A DNA stretch of 42,932 nt, from contig CAJXSF010000025.1 in NCBI GenBank assembly GCA_913061515.1, forward strand, positions 1-42,932. Direction: 5' to 3'. Numbering within the stretch: position 1 is the stretch's first letter; each line of letters starts with the position of its first letter. The DNA comes from an uncultured Gammaproteobacteria bacterium (GTDB taxonomy: Bacteria > Pseudomonadota > Gammaproteobacteria > Pseudomonadales > Pseudohongiellaceae). A program made the position numbers and the translations under genes. The notes beneath the pieces are model-generated. The model made no database searches and was not told the DNA's origin. It saw nothing but the letters and a program-made list of their open reading frames with translations. Positions 21,035 to 30,127 of this stretch are shown here, piece by piece.

Positions 21035-22769
21035 ACATCTTTTCTAAAGTATTAAGCCCCAACAGCGTGAGACCTTTATCAAGCGTCTTAGCTGTCAGAT
21101 TGACAATCTTTAAGCGTGAGGCACGCACTGCTGGTTCAGCTTTAAGAACAGGGCAAGCCTCATAGAATCGCATGAAGAGCCCGGCCAATTCATATAAATA
21201 AGCACTGAGATAATTGGGCAAGCCTTCTTGCGCGACCACAAGAATCGTCTCTTGAAACTGTAAATTTTTAAGGATTAACTTGCGCTCTTCTTCGGCGGTA
21301 ATTTGCAAGGCTGCGTCGCTGGCTAGCTCGCCCACTTCATCTTTACGCAAGATGCTTTTAATACGGGCGAAGGCATAAAGCATATAGGGGGCTGTGTTGC
21401 CTTCAAACGAGAGCATGGTGCTCCAGTCGAACACATAATCGCTGGTTCTGTTTTTCGATAGGTCAGAATATTTGACCGCACTGATGCCAACAACACCCGC
21501 GATTTGCGTTCGCGTCTCATCGTCCAGGGTAGGGTTCTTCTCGCTAACGATTGTGTGAGCACGACGCACAGATTCTTCGAGCAGGTCGACAAGTTTGACG
21601 TTATCGCCACTTCTGGTTTTAAACGGCTTGCCGTCTTCGCCCATCATCATGCCATAGGCAATATGCTCTAAAGAGCAAGACTCTGGCGCCATGCCGGCTT
21701 TACGTGCAATCGCAAACACTTGTTGAAAATGCAAACTCTGACGTGCATCGACAACATAGAGAACACGATCGGCCTTAAGTGTGCCCGCACGATATTCGAT
21801 GGCGGCCAGATCGGTTGTTGCATAGAGATAGCCACCATCGGACTTTTGTACGATAGTGGGCAAAGGGGCGCCTTCTTTGCCAGTAAACTCATCCATGAAC
21901 ACGCATTTTGCGCCTTCGGACACACTGAGCAGGCCTTTGTCATCCAAGGTTTGAATAATGTGTGCAAGTTGCGGATTGTAGAAACTCTCTGGTTTCAAAT
22001 CAGCTCGGCTAAGGGTAACGCCTAAAAGCTCATAGACGCTTTCGCAGTGGCCTAATGAGGTGTCAATGAACACGCGCCACGCTTTCAAACAATCCGCATC
22101 GCCACCTTGCAATTTGACCACGTAATTACGCGCTGTCTCGGCAAAGCCAGGCTCGTTGTCAAAGCGCTGCTTTGCTTCTCGATAAAAAGTTTCTAGATCG
22201 GATAACTGCAGAGAAAGTTTGTCGTTCTCAGTCTGCAAGGATTCCATGTGAGCAATCAACATGCCGAACTGCGTGCCCCAGTCGCCAACGTGGTTCTGAC
22301 GAATCACTTCGTGCCCACTGGCCTCCAAGACTCTTACAAGGCAGTCACCGATGATAGTGCCGCGCAAGTGGCCTACATGCATTTCTTTAGCAAGATTAGG
22401 GCTGGAATAGTCCACAACGATACGCTGTGGTGCAGCAACAGGCTCGATAAGGCTTTGCTCGCTTTGACCGTAATGCTCACCCCAGCGCGTTAAATAGTCA
22501 TCGACTAGGAATAAGTTGATAAACCCAGGGCCGGCGATCTCAGCGCGAGCAATGAGCTCATTCTCTGGAATTGCAGCAAGGACCTTTACTGCTAATTCTC
22601 TTGGGTTGGTTTTGGCGCGTTTGGCCACAGCCATGACCCCATTTGCTTGATAATCGCCAAACTCTGGGCGTGTGGCATAGATAACATTGGCATTGCTTCC
22701 GCTTAAACCAGTGGCTTGGTCAATGGCAGCGCTCAAAAGTTCTTCGAGCCTGTGTTTAATATTGAACAT
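21033..22769 (-). CDS. argS: Arginyl-tRNA synthetase
   Basis: Charges tRNA-Arg. It has 578 residues from the ATG at 22769 (MFNIKHRLEELL), close to E. coli ArgS. The class I HIGH-type signature reads NLAKEMHVGHLRGT. There is no canonical KMSKS, as is usual for ArgS; FKTRSGDNVKL occupies that region. N-terminal Arg-tRNA synthetase domain and C-terminal DALR anticodon-binding domain are present. AGGACC just before the ATG supports this start; an upstream in-frame extension to 22832 lacks a ribosome site. Divergent from rluC. Confidence 0.97.
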   Translation of the reverse strand: MFNIKHRLEELLSAAIDQATGLSGSNANVIYATRPEFGDYQANGVMAVAKRAKTNPRELAVKVLAAIPENELIARAEIAGPGFINLFLVDDYLTRWGEHYGQSEQSLIEPVAAPQRIVVDYSSPNLAKEMHVGHLRGTIIGDCLVRVLEASGHEVIRQNHVGDWGTQFGMLIAHMESLQTENDKLSLQLSDLETFYREAKQRFDNEPGFAETARNYVVKLQGGDADCLKAWRVFIDTSLGHCESVYELLGVTLSRADLKPESFYNPQLAHIIQTLDDKGLLSVSEGAKCVFMDEFTGKEGAPLPTIVQKSDGGYLYATTDLAAIEYRAGTLKADRVLYVVDARQSLHFQQVFAIARKAGMAPESCSLEHIAYGMMMGEDGKPFKTRSGDNVKLVDLLEESVRRAHTIVSEKNPTLDDETRTQIAGVVGISAVKYSDLSKNRTSDYVFDWSTMLSFEGNTAPYMLYAFARIKSILRKDEVGELASDAALQITAEEERKLILKNLQFQETILVVAQEGLPNYLSAYLYELAGLFMRFYEACPVLKAEPAVRASRLKIVNLTAKTLDKGLTLLGLNTLEKM

Positions 22770-22886
22770 GGTCCTAACCCTAAATACAAAATGGCAGCAA
22801 TTGTACACTATTGAGGGCGCATATTTAGGCATTGCCCATGCAGTATTGCTACAATAGCGCGATCAATTAGTGAGAGTATCTCCATC

Positions 22887-23873
22887 GTGGCAAGTCAGCA
22901 ATCTTCCGAACCTTCTAATAGCAATAGCGCCAAGGTGCAGCTATTGGAGATAGGGCCGCATTCGGAGCTACAACGGCTAGATAACTTCCTGCTAGGGAAA
23001 TTAAAAGGCGTCCCCAAATCGAAGATCTATCGAGTGATTCGTAAAGGCGAAGTGCGCATCAATAAAAAACGCGCTAAACCGGACACCAAACTGCATGCTG
23101 GGGATATTGTGCGGGTACCGCCAATAAGAGTCGCCGAGCCAAGTGTCATTGCTCCGCCAAGTGCCAGCTTAGTGCAATTACTCGAAAATTCTGTGCTCTA
23201 CGAAGACGACAACGTTCTGGCCATCAATAAGCCGCAGGGTCTAGCAGTACATCGAGGCTCAGGAACGCAAATCGGTTTGATCGAAGCACTGCGCTATATG
23301 CGAGCAGCCCCCGCAGACCCCGAGTTTTTCTTAGAGCTAACGCATCGCATAGATAAAGAAACCACAGGTTGCGTAGTAATAGCGAAAAACCCCTTATATT
23401 TAAAGCACATGCAGCGTGAATTTAAAGCAAGACTTGTAAATAAAACTTATCTCCTGATCGCTCATGGTGCCTGGCCGGAGGAGCTTATCGAAGTCAATGC
23501 ACCTTTACTGAAGCATGATCTGCAACAAGCAGAGAAAGTCGTCACTGTCGACCCAGAAGGGAAGAGCGCAGTTACCCACTTCCGATTACTTGAGGCGCTT
23601 AAAGATACAAGCCTTGTAGAGGCTAAACCTGTTACAGGAAGAACGCATCAGATCCGTGTTCATAGCCAATATGCCGGCCACCCAATTGTCGGGGATCGCA
23701 AATACACGAGCACGGCAAAAAACGTGTTGGTGCAGCACAAACAGCTATGCCTGCATGCGGCTAAAATTGAATTTACTGCAATCGATGGCCGAACAATCGA
23801 AATTGCCGCGCCAATTGCAGGCCCAATGCAGGAGCTACTGGAAAGACAAAGGCTGAAAACGCCGCAAAATTAG
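22887..23873 (+). CDS. rluC: 23S rRNA pseudouridine synthase, RluC type
   Basis: Isomerises uridines in 23S rRNA (RluC modifies 955/2504/2580 in E. coli). It has 328 residues: S4 RNA-binding domain (about 27-80) and RsuA/RluA catalytic domain with Asp156 in THRIDKETTG. The start is GTG with GAGAG about 10 nt upstream. RluC is favoured over RluA and RluD by the S4 domain and the position ahead of yceD-rpmF, the usual rluC neighbourhood. RNase E (rne), often divergent to rluC, is replaced here by argS. Confidence 0.9.
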   Translation: MASQQSSEPSNSNSAKVQLLEIGPHSELQRLDNFLLGKLKGVPKSKIYRVIRKGEVRINKKRAKPDTKLHAGDIVRVPPIRVAEPSVIAPPSASLVQLLENSVLYEDDNVLAINKPQGLAVHRGSGTQIGLIEALRYMRAAPADPEFFLELTHRIDKETTGCVVIAKNPLYLKHMQREFKARLVNKTYLLIAHGAWPEELIEVNAPLLKHDLQQAEKVVTVDPEGKSAVTHFRLLEALKDTSLVEAKPVTGRTHQIRVHSQYAGHPIVGDRKYTSTAKNVLVQHKQLCLHAAKIEFTAIDGRTIEIAAPIAGPMQELLERQRLKTPQN

Positions 23874-23950
23874 TAAATTGTCGAAAAATCATGCCTTTGA
23901 GTGTAGATTTTTTTGACAGATGGGCTTCAGACGCCTATTATTGCGCGCCT

Positions 23951-24481
23951 ATGGCAGACACCCTTATTCCAGACTACGTTGACGCAAGGAAAATCTTTGC
24001 CCAACAGACACTTATAGAAGGAGTGCTCCCAATCTCACGTTTAGCGAGATTCAGTGAGGCCATTTTAAGCAACGAGGGCAATGTGCAAGTGTCATTGCAG
24101 TTTCTCCTCGATGACAGTTTTAGAAGGTTGATCCAGGGGTCTTTGCAGGCGCAAGTGCAAGTGACTTGCCAGCGCTGTTTAGAAGCGATGACAATTACCC
24201 TAAAAGATCAATTTGAGTTGGCAGTAGTACACACTGAAGAACAAGCGCAAAAACTGCCTAAAACACTCGATGCATGGATTTGCGAAGACGTTAAGCTTGT
24301 GCTGGCAGAAGTGATTGAAGAACAATTGATTCTCTGCATGCCTATCGTCAGCTACCATGAAGAACACTGTATCGCTTCGCTAGAGTTTGCAGCGAAGCAG
24401 GCAAACAAGCCTAATGCTAAGCAGGGCGAGCAAGGGAGTGATAGTCCCTTTGCGATTTTGCAAAAATTGAAAGACAAGTAA
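23951..24481 (+). CDS. yceD: YceD/DUF177 family protein (23S rRNA accumulation protein)
   Basis: It has about 176 residues from the ATG at 23951 (MADTLIPDYVDARK), which matches the start of E. coli YceD; an upstream ATG at 23891 adds 20 residues that look nonconserved, and neither has a strong ribosome site. The metal-type CQRCLEAM segment and a C-terminal SPFAILQKLKDK tail typical of the family are visible. YceD is associated with 23S rRNA accumulation, and its gene almost always precedes rpmF, as here (59 bp). Exact biochemistry is unknown. Confidence 0.88.
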   Translation: MADTLIPDYVDARKIFAQQTLIEGVLPISRLARFSEAILSNEGNVQVSLQFLLDDSFRRLIQGSLQAQVQVTCQRCLEAMTITLKDQFELAVVHTEEQAQKLPKTLDAWICEDVKLVLAEVIEEQLILCMPIVSYHEEHCIASLEFAAKQANKPNAKQGEQGSDSPFAILQKLKDK

Positions 24482-24540
24482 TACAAGGTTTCATTTATAG
24501 GCGCTTTGACTAGCGCGGCAACACACTAGGAGCTACAAGC

Positions 24541-24720
24541 ATGGCTGTTCAACAGGTAAAAGTATCACGCTCACGTCGCAACATGCGTCGCGCACACGAT
24601 TCATTGACAGGTCCAACATTGTCTACTGACCAAACTACTGGCGAAGTACATCGTCGTCACCACGTGACTGCCGATGGTTTCTACAAAGGCAAGAAAGTGT
24701 TGGATCTTGGCGACAAGTAA
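24541..24720 (+). CDS. rpmF: 50S ribosomal protein L32
   Basis: A small gene of 59 codons: [20 protein letters not shown], then a [21 protein letters not shown] segment in the C-terminal half, as in gammaproteobacterial L32. It lacks the zinc-binding cysteines found in other L32 versions. AGGAG lies 8 nt upstream of the ATG. It is between yceD and plsX, the conserved bacterial order that links ribosome and lipid synthesis genes. Confidence 0.96.
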   Translation: MAVQQVKVSRSRRNMRRAHDSLTGPTLSTDQTTGEVHRRHHVTADGFYKGKKVLDLGDK

Positions 24721-24728
24721 AACTGTCT

Positions 24729-25757
24729 GTGCCTAAGTGCATTGCAATTGATGTCATGGGAGGGGATTTTGGCCCCTCCGTGACAGTTCCCGCTGCACTT
24801 CGCGCACTGCAAGCTCACGACGATCTATCGTTGATCTTGGTGGGCGATGAGCCACAAATTAACGCTTTGTTATCCGGGGCCAGTGCGACACTGCAACAAC
24901 GTCTGGAAATCCTTCATACCAGCGTATGTGTCGAAGACGACTGTAAACCTGAGTCCGTTTTACGTAAGTCGAAAGAATCCTCCATGTTTCTCAGCGTGAA
25001 TCTTGTCAAAGAGGCTCGTGCTGATGCCTGTGTGAGTGCTGGCAATACAGGAGCGCTCTTACTTGCAGGACGCCATCTGCTCAAAACTATCCCCGGAATT
25101 TCAAAGCCCGCCATCATCGCCAATATCCCTTTGTATGAAGATCAGCGCCAAGCCTATATTTTGGATGTGGGCGCAAACGTCACAAGCCCAGCATCGCAAT
25201 TGCATGAATTCGCCATCATGGGCTCCATACTCGCAGCAACAGTTGATTCCATTGCCAACCCTCGGGTGGCATTGCTAAATGTTGGGCACGAGGAGCACAA
25301 AGGAACGACGCAGATTCGCGAGGCAGCAAAGCTATTAGAGCAAACAAGCTCAATCAATTTTGTTGGCTATATTGAAGGCAACGAAATTTTTAGCAATAAA
25401 GCCGATGTAGTCGTGTGCGACGGTTTTGCGGGCAATGTCACGATCAAGACTAGCGCCGGCGTTGTCAAAGTCTTAGAGCGTCTTTTGAAGGCTCAGGCTG
25501 ACAAGGGACTATTCTCCTGGCTAATGACGCTAGCGGCAGCACCGATGTTGCGCCGTCTGCGCAAGCAGATCGACCCGGTGCAGTTCAATGGCGCCAGTGT
25601 TTTAGGTTTGCAAGGCATCATCGTGAAGAGTCACGGGCACGCACAGGTGCAAGCGTTTTACTACGCTATAGAACAAGCTTTTAAAGAGGTCACTGACTGC
25701 GTTCCGCAACTGATCAGTGCGCGTATGAATGAACTAAATATGAATCAAGGAAATTGA
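24729..25757 (+). CDS. plsX: Phosphate acyltransferase PlsX
   Basis: Converts acyl-ACP to acyl-phosphate for PlsY, the first step of phosphatidic acid synthesis at the membrane surface. It has 342 residues; IAIDVMGGDFGPSVTVPAAL at the N-terminus, SAGNTGALL, and DVVVCDGFAGNVTIKT. The start is GTG at 24729, 8 bp after the rpmF stop, with no good ribosome site, suggesting translation coupled to rpmF. It is followed by fabD with a 2-bp gap. Confidence 0.95.
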   Translation: MPKCIAIDVMGGDFGPSVTVPAALRALQAHDDLSLILVGDEPQINALLSGASATLQQRLEILHTSVCVEDDCKPESVLRKSKESSMFLSVNLVKEARADACVSAGNTGALLLAGRHLLKTIPGISKPAIIANIPLYEDQRQAYILDVGANVTSPASQLHEFAIMGSILAATVDSIANPRVALLNVGHEEHKGTTQIREAAKLLEQTSSINFVGYIEGNEIFSNKADVVVCDGFAGNVTIKTSAGVVKVLERLLKAQADKGLFSWLMTLAAAPMLRRLRKQIDPVQFNGASVLGLQGIIVKSHGHAQVQAFYYAIEQAFKEVTDCVPQLISARMNELNMNQGN

Positions 25758-25759
25758 TA

Positions 25760-26698
25760 ATGAAGAAATTTGGCTTTGTATTTCCTGGGCAAGGGTCTCA
25801 ACGCAAAGGAATGTTAAGTGATCTAGCGGCACAGTACCCACTCGTACAAGCATGCTTTGCTGAAGCATCAGAGGCGCTAGGCATGGACCTTTGGGATATT
25901 TGCCAGAACGACCCAGAAGGCTTGTTAGACCAAACCCATATTACGCAACCTGCGCTTTTAACTGCCTCAGTCGCTGTTTGGCGAGTCTGGATGGAGCAGG
26001 GCGGGGCACTTCCAGAATTATTAGCAGGCCATAGTCTTGGCGAATACTCAGCATTGGTGTGTGCAGACGTGCTTAGCCTTGGCGATGCCGTGAAATTAGT
26101 TCACAAACGCGGGCTGTATATGCAAGAGGCCGTGCCAAGCGGCACTGGTGCTATGGCGGCCATTCTTGGGCTAGACGATGAAAAGATCATTGCGATTTGT
26201 GAAGCACAGGCACAGGGCGAAGTCGTCGCTCCGGCTAACTATAATTCAACCGGGCAAACTGTTATTGCTGGCTCGAGCGCTGCAGTCGAACGCGCTATGG
26301 CCGCTTGCAAAGAGGCCGGTGCAAAACGTGCATTGCTCCTTAATGTCAGCGTGCCGTCGCACTGTGCCCTAATGAAGCCTGCGGCCGAGCGATTAGCCGC
26401 TGATCTTGATGCCGTTGAGTTCAAAACACCCAATATTCCAGTAGTCCAGAATATCAATGGCCGCGTCGCCAAGAGCTCAGACGATATTAAGCAAAACTTG
26501 CTTAAACAGCTCTACATGCCTGTGCAATGGGTTGAGAGTATCGGTTGTATGTGGGATTTCGGTCTCAGCCAAGTGGTAGAATGCGGACCAGGAAAAGTAC
26601 TCGGCGGTCTGATCAAGCGCATCGAAGCAGACATGGGCACGTTCTCGACTGAAGCGCCAGAACAATTCGCCCAAGCGCTTGAAGAAATCCCTCAATAG
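25760..26698 (+). CDS. fabD: Malonyl-CoA:ACP transacylase
   Basis: Loads malonyl groups on ACP for fatty-acid elongation. It has 312 residues from the ATG at 25760 (AAGGA 8 nt upstream; a TTG two codons earlier is rejected). FVFPGQGSQ, nucleophile Ser92 in GHSLGEYSAL, and the catalytic His in VPSHCALM are present. It is tightly packed after plsX and before fabG. Confidence 0.97.
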   Translation: MKKFGFVFPGQGSQRKGMLSDLAAQYPLVQACFAEASEALGMDLWDICQNDPEGLLDQTHITQPALLTASVAVWRVWMEQGGALPELLAGHSLGEYSALVCADVLSLGDAVKLVHKRGLYMQEAVPSGTGAMAAILGLDDEKIIAICEAQAQGEVVAPANYNSTGQTVIAGSSAAVERAMAACKEAGAKRALLLNVSVPSHCALMKPAAERLAADLDAVEFKTPNIPVVQNINGRVAKSSDDIKQNLLKQLYMPVQWVESIGCMWDFGLSQVVECGPGKVLGGLIKRIEADMGTFSTEAPEQFAQALEEIPQ

Positions 26699-26724
26699 AA
26701 TTTGATCTACAATTGGATATGACT

Positions 26725-27471
26725 ATGAACGATACAGCAAAGAGAATTGCATTAGTGACTGGCGCTAGCCGAGGAATCGGCAAGTCGATTGCACTGACGC
26801 TAGGCAAACAGGGTATGACGGTGATCGGCACAGCGACATCAGATAACGGCGCTGCCGCTATTAGTGCCTATCTGCAAGACGCTGGCATTGAGGGCACAGG
26901 AATGTGCTTAAACGTTTCCTCTAACGAGTCAGTCGCACAAGTGTTTAGCGAAATCGAGTCAGCCTATGGCGTGCCTTTAGTGTTGGTCAACAATGCTGGG
27001 ATAACGCGCGATAATTTGCTAATGCGCATGAAGGCAGACGAATGGGATGATGTCATCGATACTAATCTCAACTCGCTATATCGCGTTTGCAAATTAGTAG
27101 TAAAGGGCATGACCAAAGCACGCTGGGGTCGCATCATTAATATTAGTTCTGTTGTGGCCTCTAGTGGCAATGCGGGGCAAACCAACTACGCGGCCTCCAA
27201 AGCTGGGATCGAAGGGTTTTCACGCTCCTTGGCCCGCGAGATCGGTTCACGTGGTATTACTGTCAATTGTATCGCGCCTGGATTTATCGATACCGATATG
27301 ACTCGAGCCCTGAATGAAAAGCAGATGGAGACTTTCCTTGCACAGATTCCTCTAGGCCGATTTGGGCAAGTAGAAGAAATTAGTGCGGCAGTTGGATTTC
27401 TAGCATCCGAATCTGCTGCCTATATAACAGGCGAAACACTGCATATTAATGGCGGAATGCACATGCCTTAA
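26725..27471 (+). CDS. fabG: 3-oxoacyl-ACP reductase
   Basis: NADPH-dependent reduction of beta-ketoacyl-ACP. It has 248 residues, short-chain dehydrogenase fold: ALVTGASRGIGKS cofactor loop, LVNNAGITRDNL, catalytic Ser142, Tyr155 and Lys159 in the YAASKAG region, and C-terminal GETLHINGGM. I prefer ATG 26725 (GGAT 7 nt upstream); ATG 26719 and TTG 26713 are in frame and possible. Part of the fab cluster. Confidence 0.96.
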   Translation: MNDTAKRIALVTGASRGIGKSIALTLGKQGMTVIGTATSDNGAAAISAYLQDAGIEGTGMCLNVSSNESVAQVFSEIESAYGVPLVLVNNAGITRDNLLMRMKADEWDDVIDTNLNSLYRVCKLVVKGMTKARWGRIINISSVVASSGNAGQTNYAASKAGIEGFSRSLAREIGSRGITVNCIAPGFIDTDMTRALNEKQMETFLAQIPLGRFGQVEEISAAVGFLASESAAYITGETLHINGGMHMP

Positions 27472-27667
27472 CTCTTTAATTTTTCAGCTTAACTTATTGA
27501 TAATTTTATTATTTAAAGTAAAGCACTGAATTATTTTAGACTTAAAGATTACAACCCGTGGAAAATAGATGTAAACTTGCGTTTTGGATTATCTCGGTTG
27601 ATTAATAATTAACCAATTAATCAGAAGGCAGTATCAAAAAATTAGTATTTAGGAGCTAATAATAGTT
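27472..27667 (+). promoter_or_regulatory. AT-rich leader of acpP
   Basis: This 196-bp gap is strikingly A/T-rich compared with its surroundings and presumably carries the strong acpP promoter. It holds an inverted repeat GATTAAT (27600-27606) with ATTAATC (27616-27622). Weak promoter-like hexamers (TTGCGT at 27577) do not stand out. The ribosome site AGGAG at about 27651-27655 is unusually far (about 12 nt) from the acpP ATG. Confidence 0.4.
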
Positions 27668-27901
27668 ATGAGTAGCATTGAAGATCGCGTTAAGAAAATT
27701 GTCTGCGAACAGCTTGGCGTAAAAGAAGAAGAGGTAAAACCAACTTCTTCATTTGTAGAAGATTTAGGCGCTGATTCTTTGGATACTGTGGAATTGGTTA
27801 TGGCTCTGGAAGAAGAGTTCGAGACCGAAATTCCTGATGAAGAAGCCGAGAAAATCACAACAGTACAACTTGCCTGTGATTACATTAATTCGCATTTGTA
27901 A
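27668..27901 (+). CDS. acpP: Acyl carrier protein
   Basis: Acidic four-helix carrier of fatty-acyl intermediates, 77 residues. Ser37 in [10 protein letters not shown] is the phosphopantetheine attachment site. The sequence is nearly standard for gammaproteobacterial AcpP. It is framed by its own leader and a terminator-like hairpin at 27923, which fits its need for much higher expression than neighbouring fab genes. Confidence 0.98.
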   Translation: MSSIEDRVKKIVCEQLGVKEEEVKPTSSFVEDLGADSLDTVELVMALEEEFETEIPDEEAEKITTVQLACDYINSHL

Positions 27902-27922
27902 GAAATTCTAGGCTCACTATTT

Positions 27923-27960
27923 AAGCTACTCTGGATGTAATCTGGAGTAGCTTTTATTTT
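27923..27960 (+). terminator. Terminator after acpP
   Basis: A 9-bp perfect stem AAGCTACTC with GAGTAGCTT (27923-27931 and 27945-27953), a 13-nt loop and TTATTTT. It lies 22 bp after the acpP stop. Probably an intrinsic terminator or attenuator limiting read-through into fabF. Confidence 0.75.
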
Positions 27961-28016
27961 GCCTGTAAAACTTAAGTTCGTATTAAAGTGTTTCATAAGG
28001 ATTGGAGAGCGACGCA

Positions 28017-29255
28017 GTGAACGGTAGAAGAGTGGTAATCACTGGCCTAGGTCTTGTAACCCCTCTCGGGAATAGCGTTGACGCAACTTGGCAAGCTATC
28101 AAAGAGGGACGCAGTGGTATCAATGAGCTTACGCAATTTGATACGTCTGACTTCTCGACTCGCTTTGGCGGTTCGGTTAAAGATTTCGACTGCACTCCTT
28201 ATCTGAGCGCGAAAGAAGCGCGTCGTATGGATGTCTTCATTCAATACGGTTTGGCCGCCGGTGTTCAGGCAGTCACAGACTCAGGTCTTCTAGATTCCTC
28301 ATTGGATTACGAGCGTGTTGGCGTTGCCATCGGTTCGGGTATCGGTGGCATCAATTCCATTGAAGAAACCTCTAATCTTGTGCGCACCTCTGGTCCGCGT
28401 AAGGTTTCCCCATTCTTTGTTCCCGGCTCTATCATCAATATGCTTGGTGGTACTTTGTCGATTCGCTATAACTTCCAAGGCCCGAATATCGCCATTACCA
28501 CGGCCTGTACTACTGGTACACACAATATTGGCGTTGCTGCCAATATGATTACGGCAGGACAAGCCGATGTCATGTTGGCAGGTGGTGCTGAAATGGCCAC
28601 GTCCCCAGTAGGGCTTGGTGGTTTCTGCGCCGCCCGTGCACTGTCCACGCGCAATGATGATCCGCAACGCGCTAGTCGCCCATGGGATAAAGACCGTGAC
28701 GGTTTTGTGCTTAGCGATGGCGCTGGCATCATGGTATTAGAAGAGTACGAGCACGCGAAAAAGCGTGGCGCGAAGATCTATGCAGAATTGGCAGGCTTTG
28801 GCATGAGCGGTGATGCTTATCACATGACCTCGCCATCAGAAGGCGGCAAGGGTGCTGCTCTATGTATGCGCAATGCTTTGCGAAGTGCGAGCATCGATCC
28901 TACTCAAGTTGACTATATCAACGCCCACGGCACCTCCACATTGGCAGGCGACGTTGCTGAGACGCACGCGATTAAGAGTGTCTTTAACAACCACGCGCAG
29001 AACCTTGCCGTGAGCTCGTCAAAATCGATGATTGGTCACTTGTTAGGCGCCTCAGGGGCAGTCGAAGCAATCATTTGTGCCTTGTCGATTCGCGATCAAC
29101 TTGTAACGCCAACAATCAATTTGGATAATCCTGATGAAGGCTGTGACCTAGACTATGTGCCACACCACAGCCGAGACACCAAGGTTGACGTTGCAGTGAG
29201 CAATTCTTTCGGTTTCGGTGGTACTAACGGCAGCTTGGTCTTTAGACGCCTATAG
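28017..29255 (+). CDS. fabF: 3-oxoacyl-ACP synthase II
   Basis: Condenses malonyl-ACP with acyl-ACP. It has 412 residues. Thiolase-fold catalytic triad Cys164 ([10 protein letters not shown]), His304 ([12 protein letters not shown]) and His341 ([10 protein letters not shown]). I chose GTG 28017 ([18 protein letters not shown]), which has GGAGAG with a 7-nt spacer; the upstream TTG at 28002 would place the start in front of that site. It is part of the fab cluster and 53 bp ahead of the pabC start. Confidence 0.97.
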   Translation: MNGRRVVITGLGLVTPLGNSVDATWQAIKEGRSGINELTQFDTSDFSTRFGGSVKDFDCTPYLSAKEARRMDVFIQYGLAAGVQAVTDSGLLDSSLDYERVGVAIGSGIGGINSIEETSNLVRTSGPRKVSPFFVPGSIINMLGGTLSIRYNFQGPNIAITTACTTGTHNIGVAANMITAGQADVMLAGGAEMATSPVGLGGFCAARALSTRNDDPQRASRPWDKDRDGFVLSDGAGIMVLEEYEHAKKRGAKIYAELAGFGMSGDAYHMTSPSEGGKGAALCMRNALRSASIDPTQVDYINAHGTSTLAGDVAETHAIKSVFNNHAQNLAVSSSKSMIGHLLGASGAVEAIICALSIRDQLVTPTINLDNPDEGCDLDYVPHHSRDTKVDVAVSNSFGFGGTNGSLVFRRL

Positions 29256-29308
29256 TCGATCGCTAGGGGGTGCAACACGCATTGGCCGTGTCAGCTCTGG
29301 AGGGTCTT

Positions 29309-30127
29309 ATGCTCGTCAACGGGCAGCTTCAAAATCATCTTCCTGTACTCGATCGCGCCGTCCAGTATGGCGATGGCGCCTTTGAAACCATCTTAATTCG
29401 CAATGCCAAGCCCATATTCTTCGAAGCGCATCTCGCCCGTCTAAGCGATGCCTGTCAACGCTTAAAAATCCCTCTTGCGACACCACTCCTGCTCGCGGAA
29501 TTCAATAGCTTTGTGCAAAGTTCAGCGCCCGACGGTATTGTGAAGATTATCATCAGTCGTGGTGCCGGTGGCCGTGGTTACGGCGTAGCCACAAACATGG
29601 AGCACACACGCATCCTGCAATTTCACCCGCTTCCAGAGAATTATGAGCGCTATAGCCAAGAGGGCATCAGCGTTTTCAAATGCGCACACCCACTGTCACG
29701 CAATAGCGCCTTAGCCGGGCTCAAACACCTCAATCGCCTAGATCAAGTTATGGCCAGCATGGAGCTGCCAGACACGGTGCAAGAAGGTTTGATGTGCGAT
29801 GACACCGGCTTGCTTATTGAAGGGGTGAAGTCGAATGTTTTTCTGTTTAAAGATGGCCGCTGGTATACGCCAACGCTAGACCAAGCAGGTGTTGCCGGCG
29901 TGATGCGTGCTCAGATCATTCAAACTATTCAACGCGAAGGCGCTAAGCATTTAGCGATTGCAGCAATTGAATTTGCCGACATCGCAACAGCCGAAGAGGT
30001 AATCGTCTGCAATAGTGTCTTTGGTATTTGGCCGGTAACAGCGCTGCAATGGGATGATTCTATGATAGGGTTTGCCATCGGTGAAAATACTCGCCACTTA
30101 CAACGTAAAGTTTGGAATATAGCCTAA
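29309..30127 (+). CDS. pabC: 4-amino-4-deoxychorismate lyase
   Basis: PLP enzyme releasing p-aminobenzoate and pyruvate in folate synthesis. It has 272 residues. Fold-type IV features: RAVQYGDGAFETI near the N-terminus, the PLP lysine in LAGLKHLNRLDQV, and the TPTLDQAGVAGVMR loop. ATG 29309 has GGAGGG 4 nt upstream; an upstream GTG at 29270 is rejected. Its stop abuts the mltG ATG with no gap. Position between fabF and mltG is standard for gammaproteobacteria. Confidence 0.93.
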   Translation: MLVNGQLQNHLPVLDRAVQYGDGAFETILIRNAKPIFFEAHLARLSDACQRLKIPLATPLLLAEFNSFVQSSAPDGIVKIIISRGAGGRGYGVATNMEHTRILQFHPLPENYERYSQEGISVFKCAHPLSRNSALAGLKHLNRLDQVMASMELPDTVQEGLMCDDTGLLIEGVKSNVFLFKDGRWYTPTLDQAGVAGVMRAQIIQTIQREGAKHLAIAAIEFADIATAEEVIVCNSVFGIWPVTALQWDDSMIGFAIGENTRHLQRKVWNIA

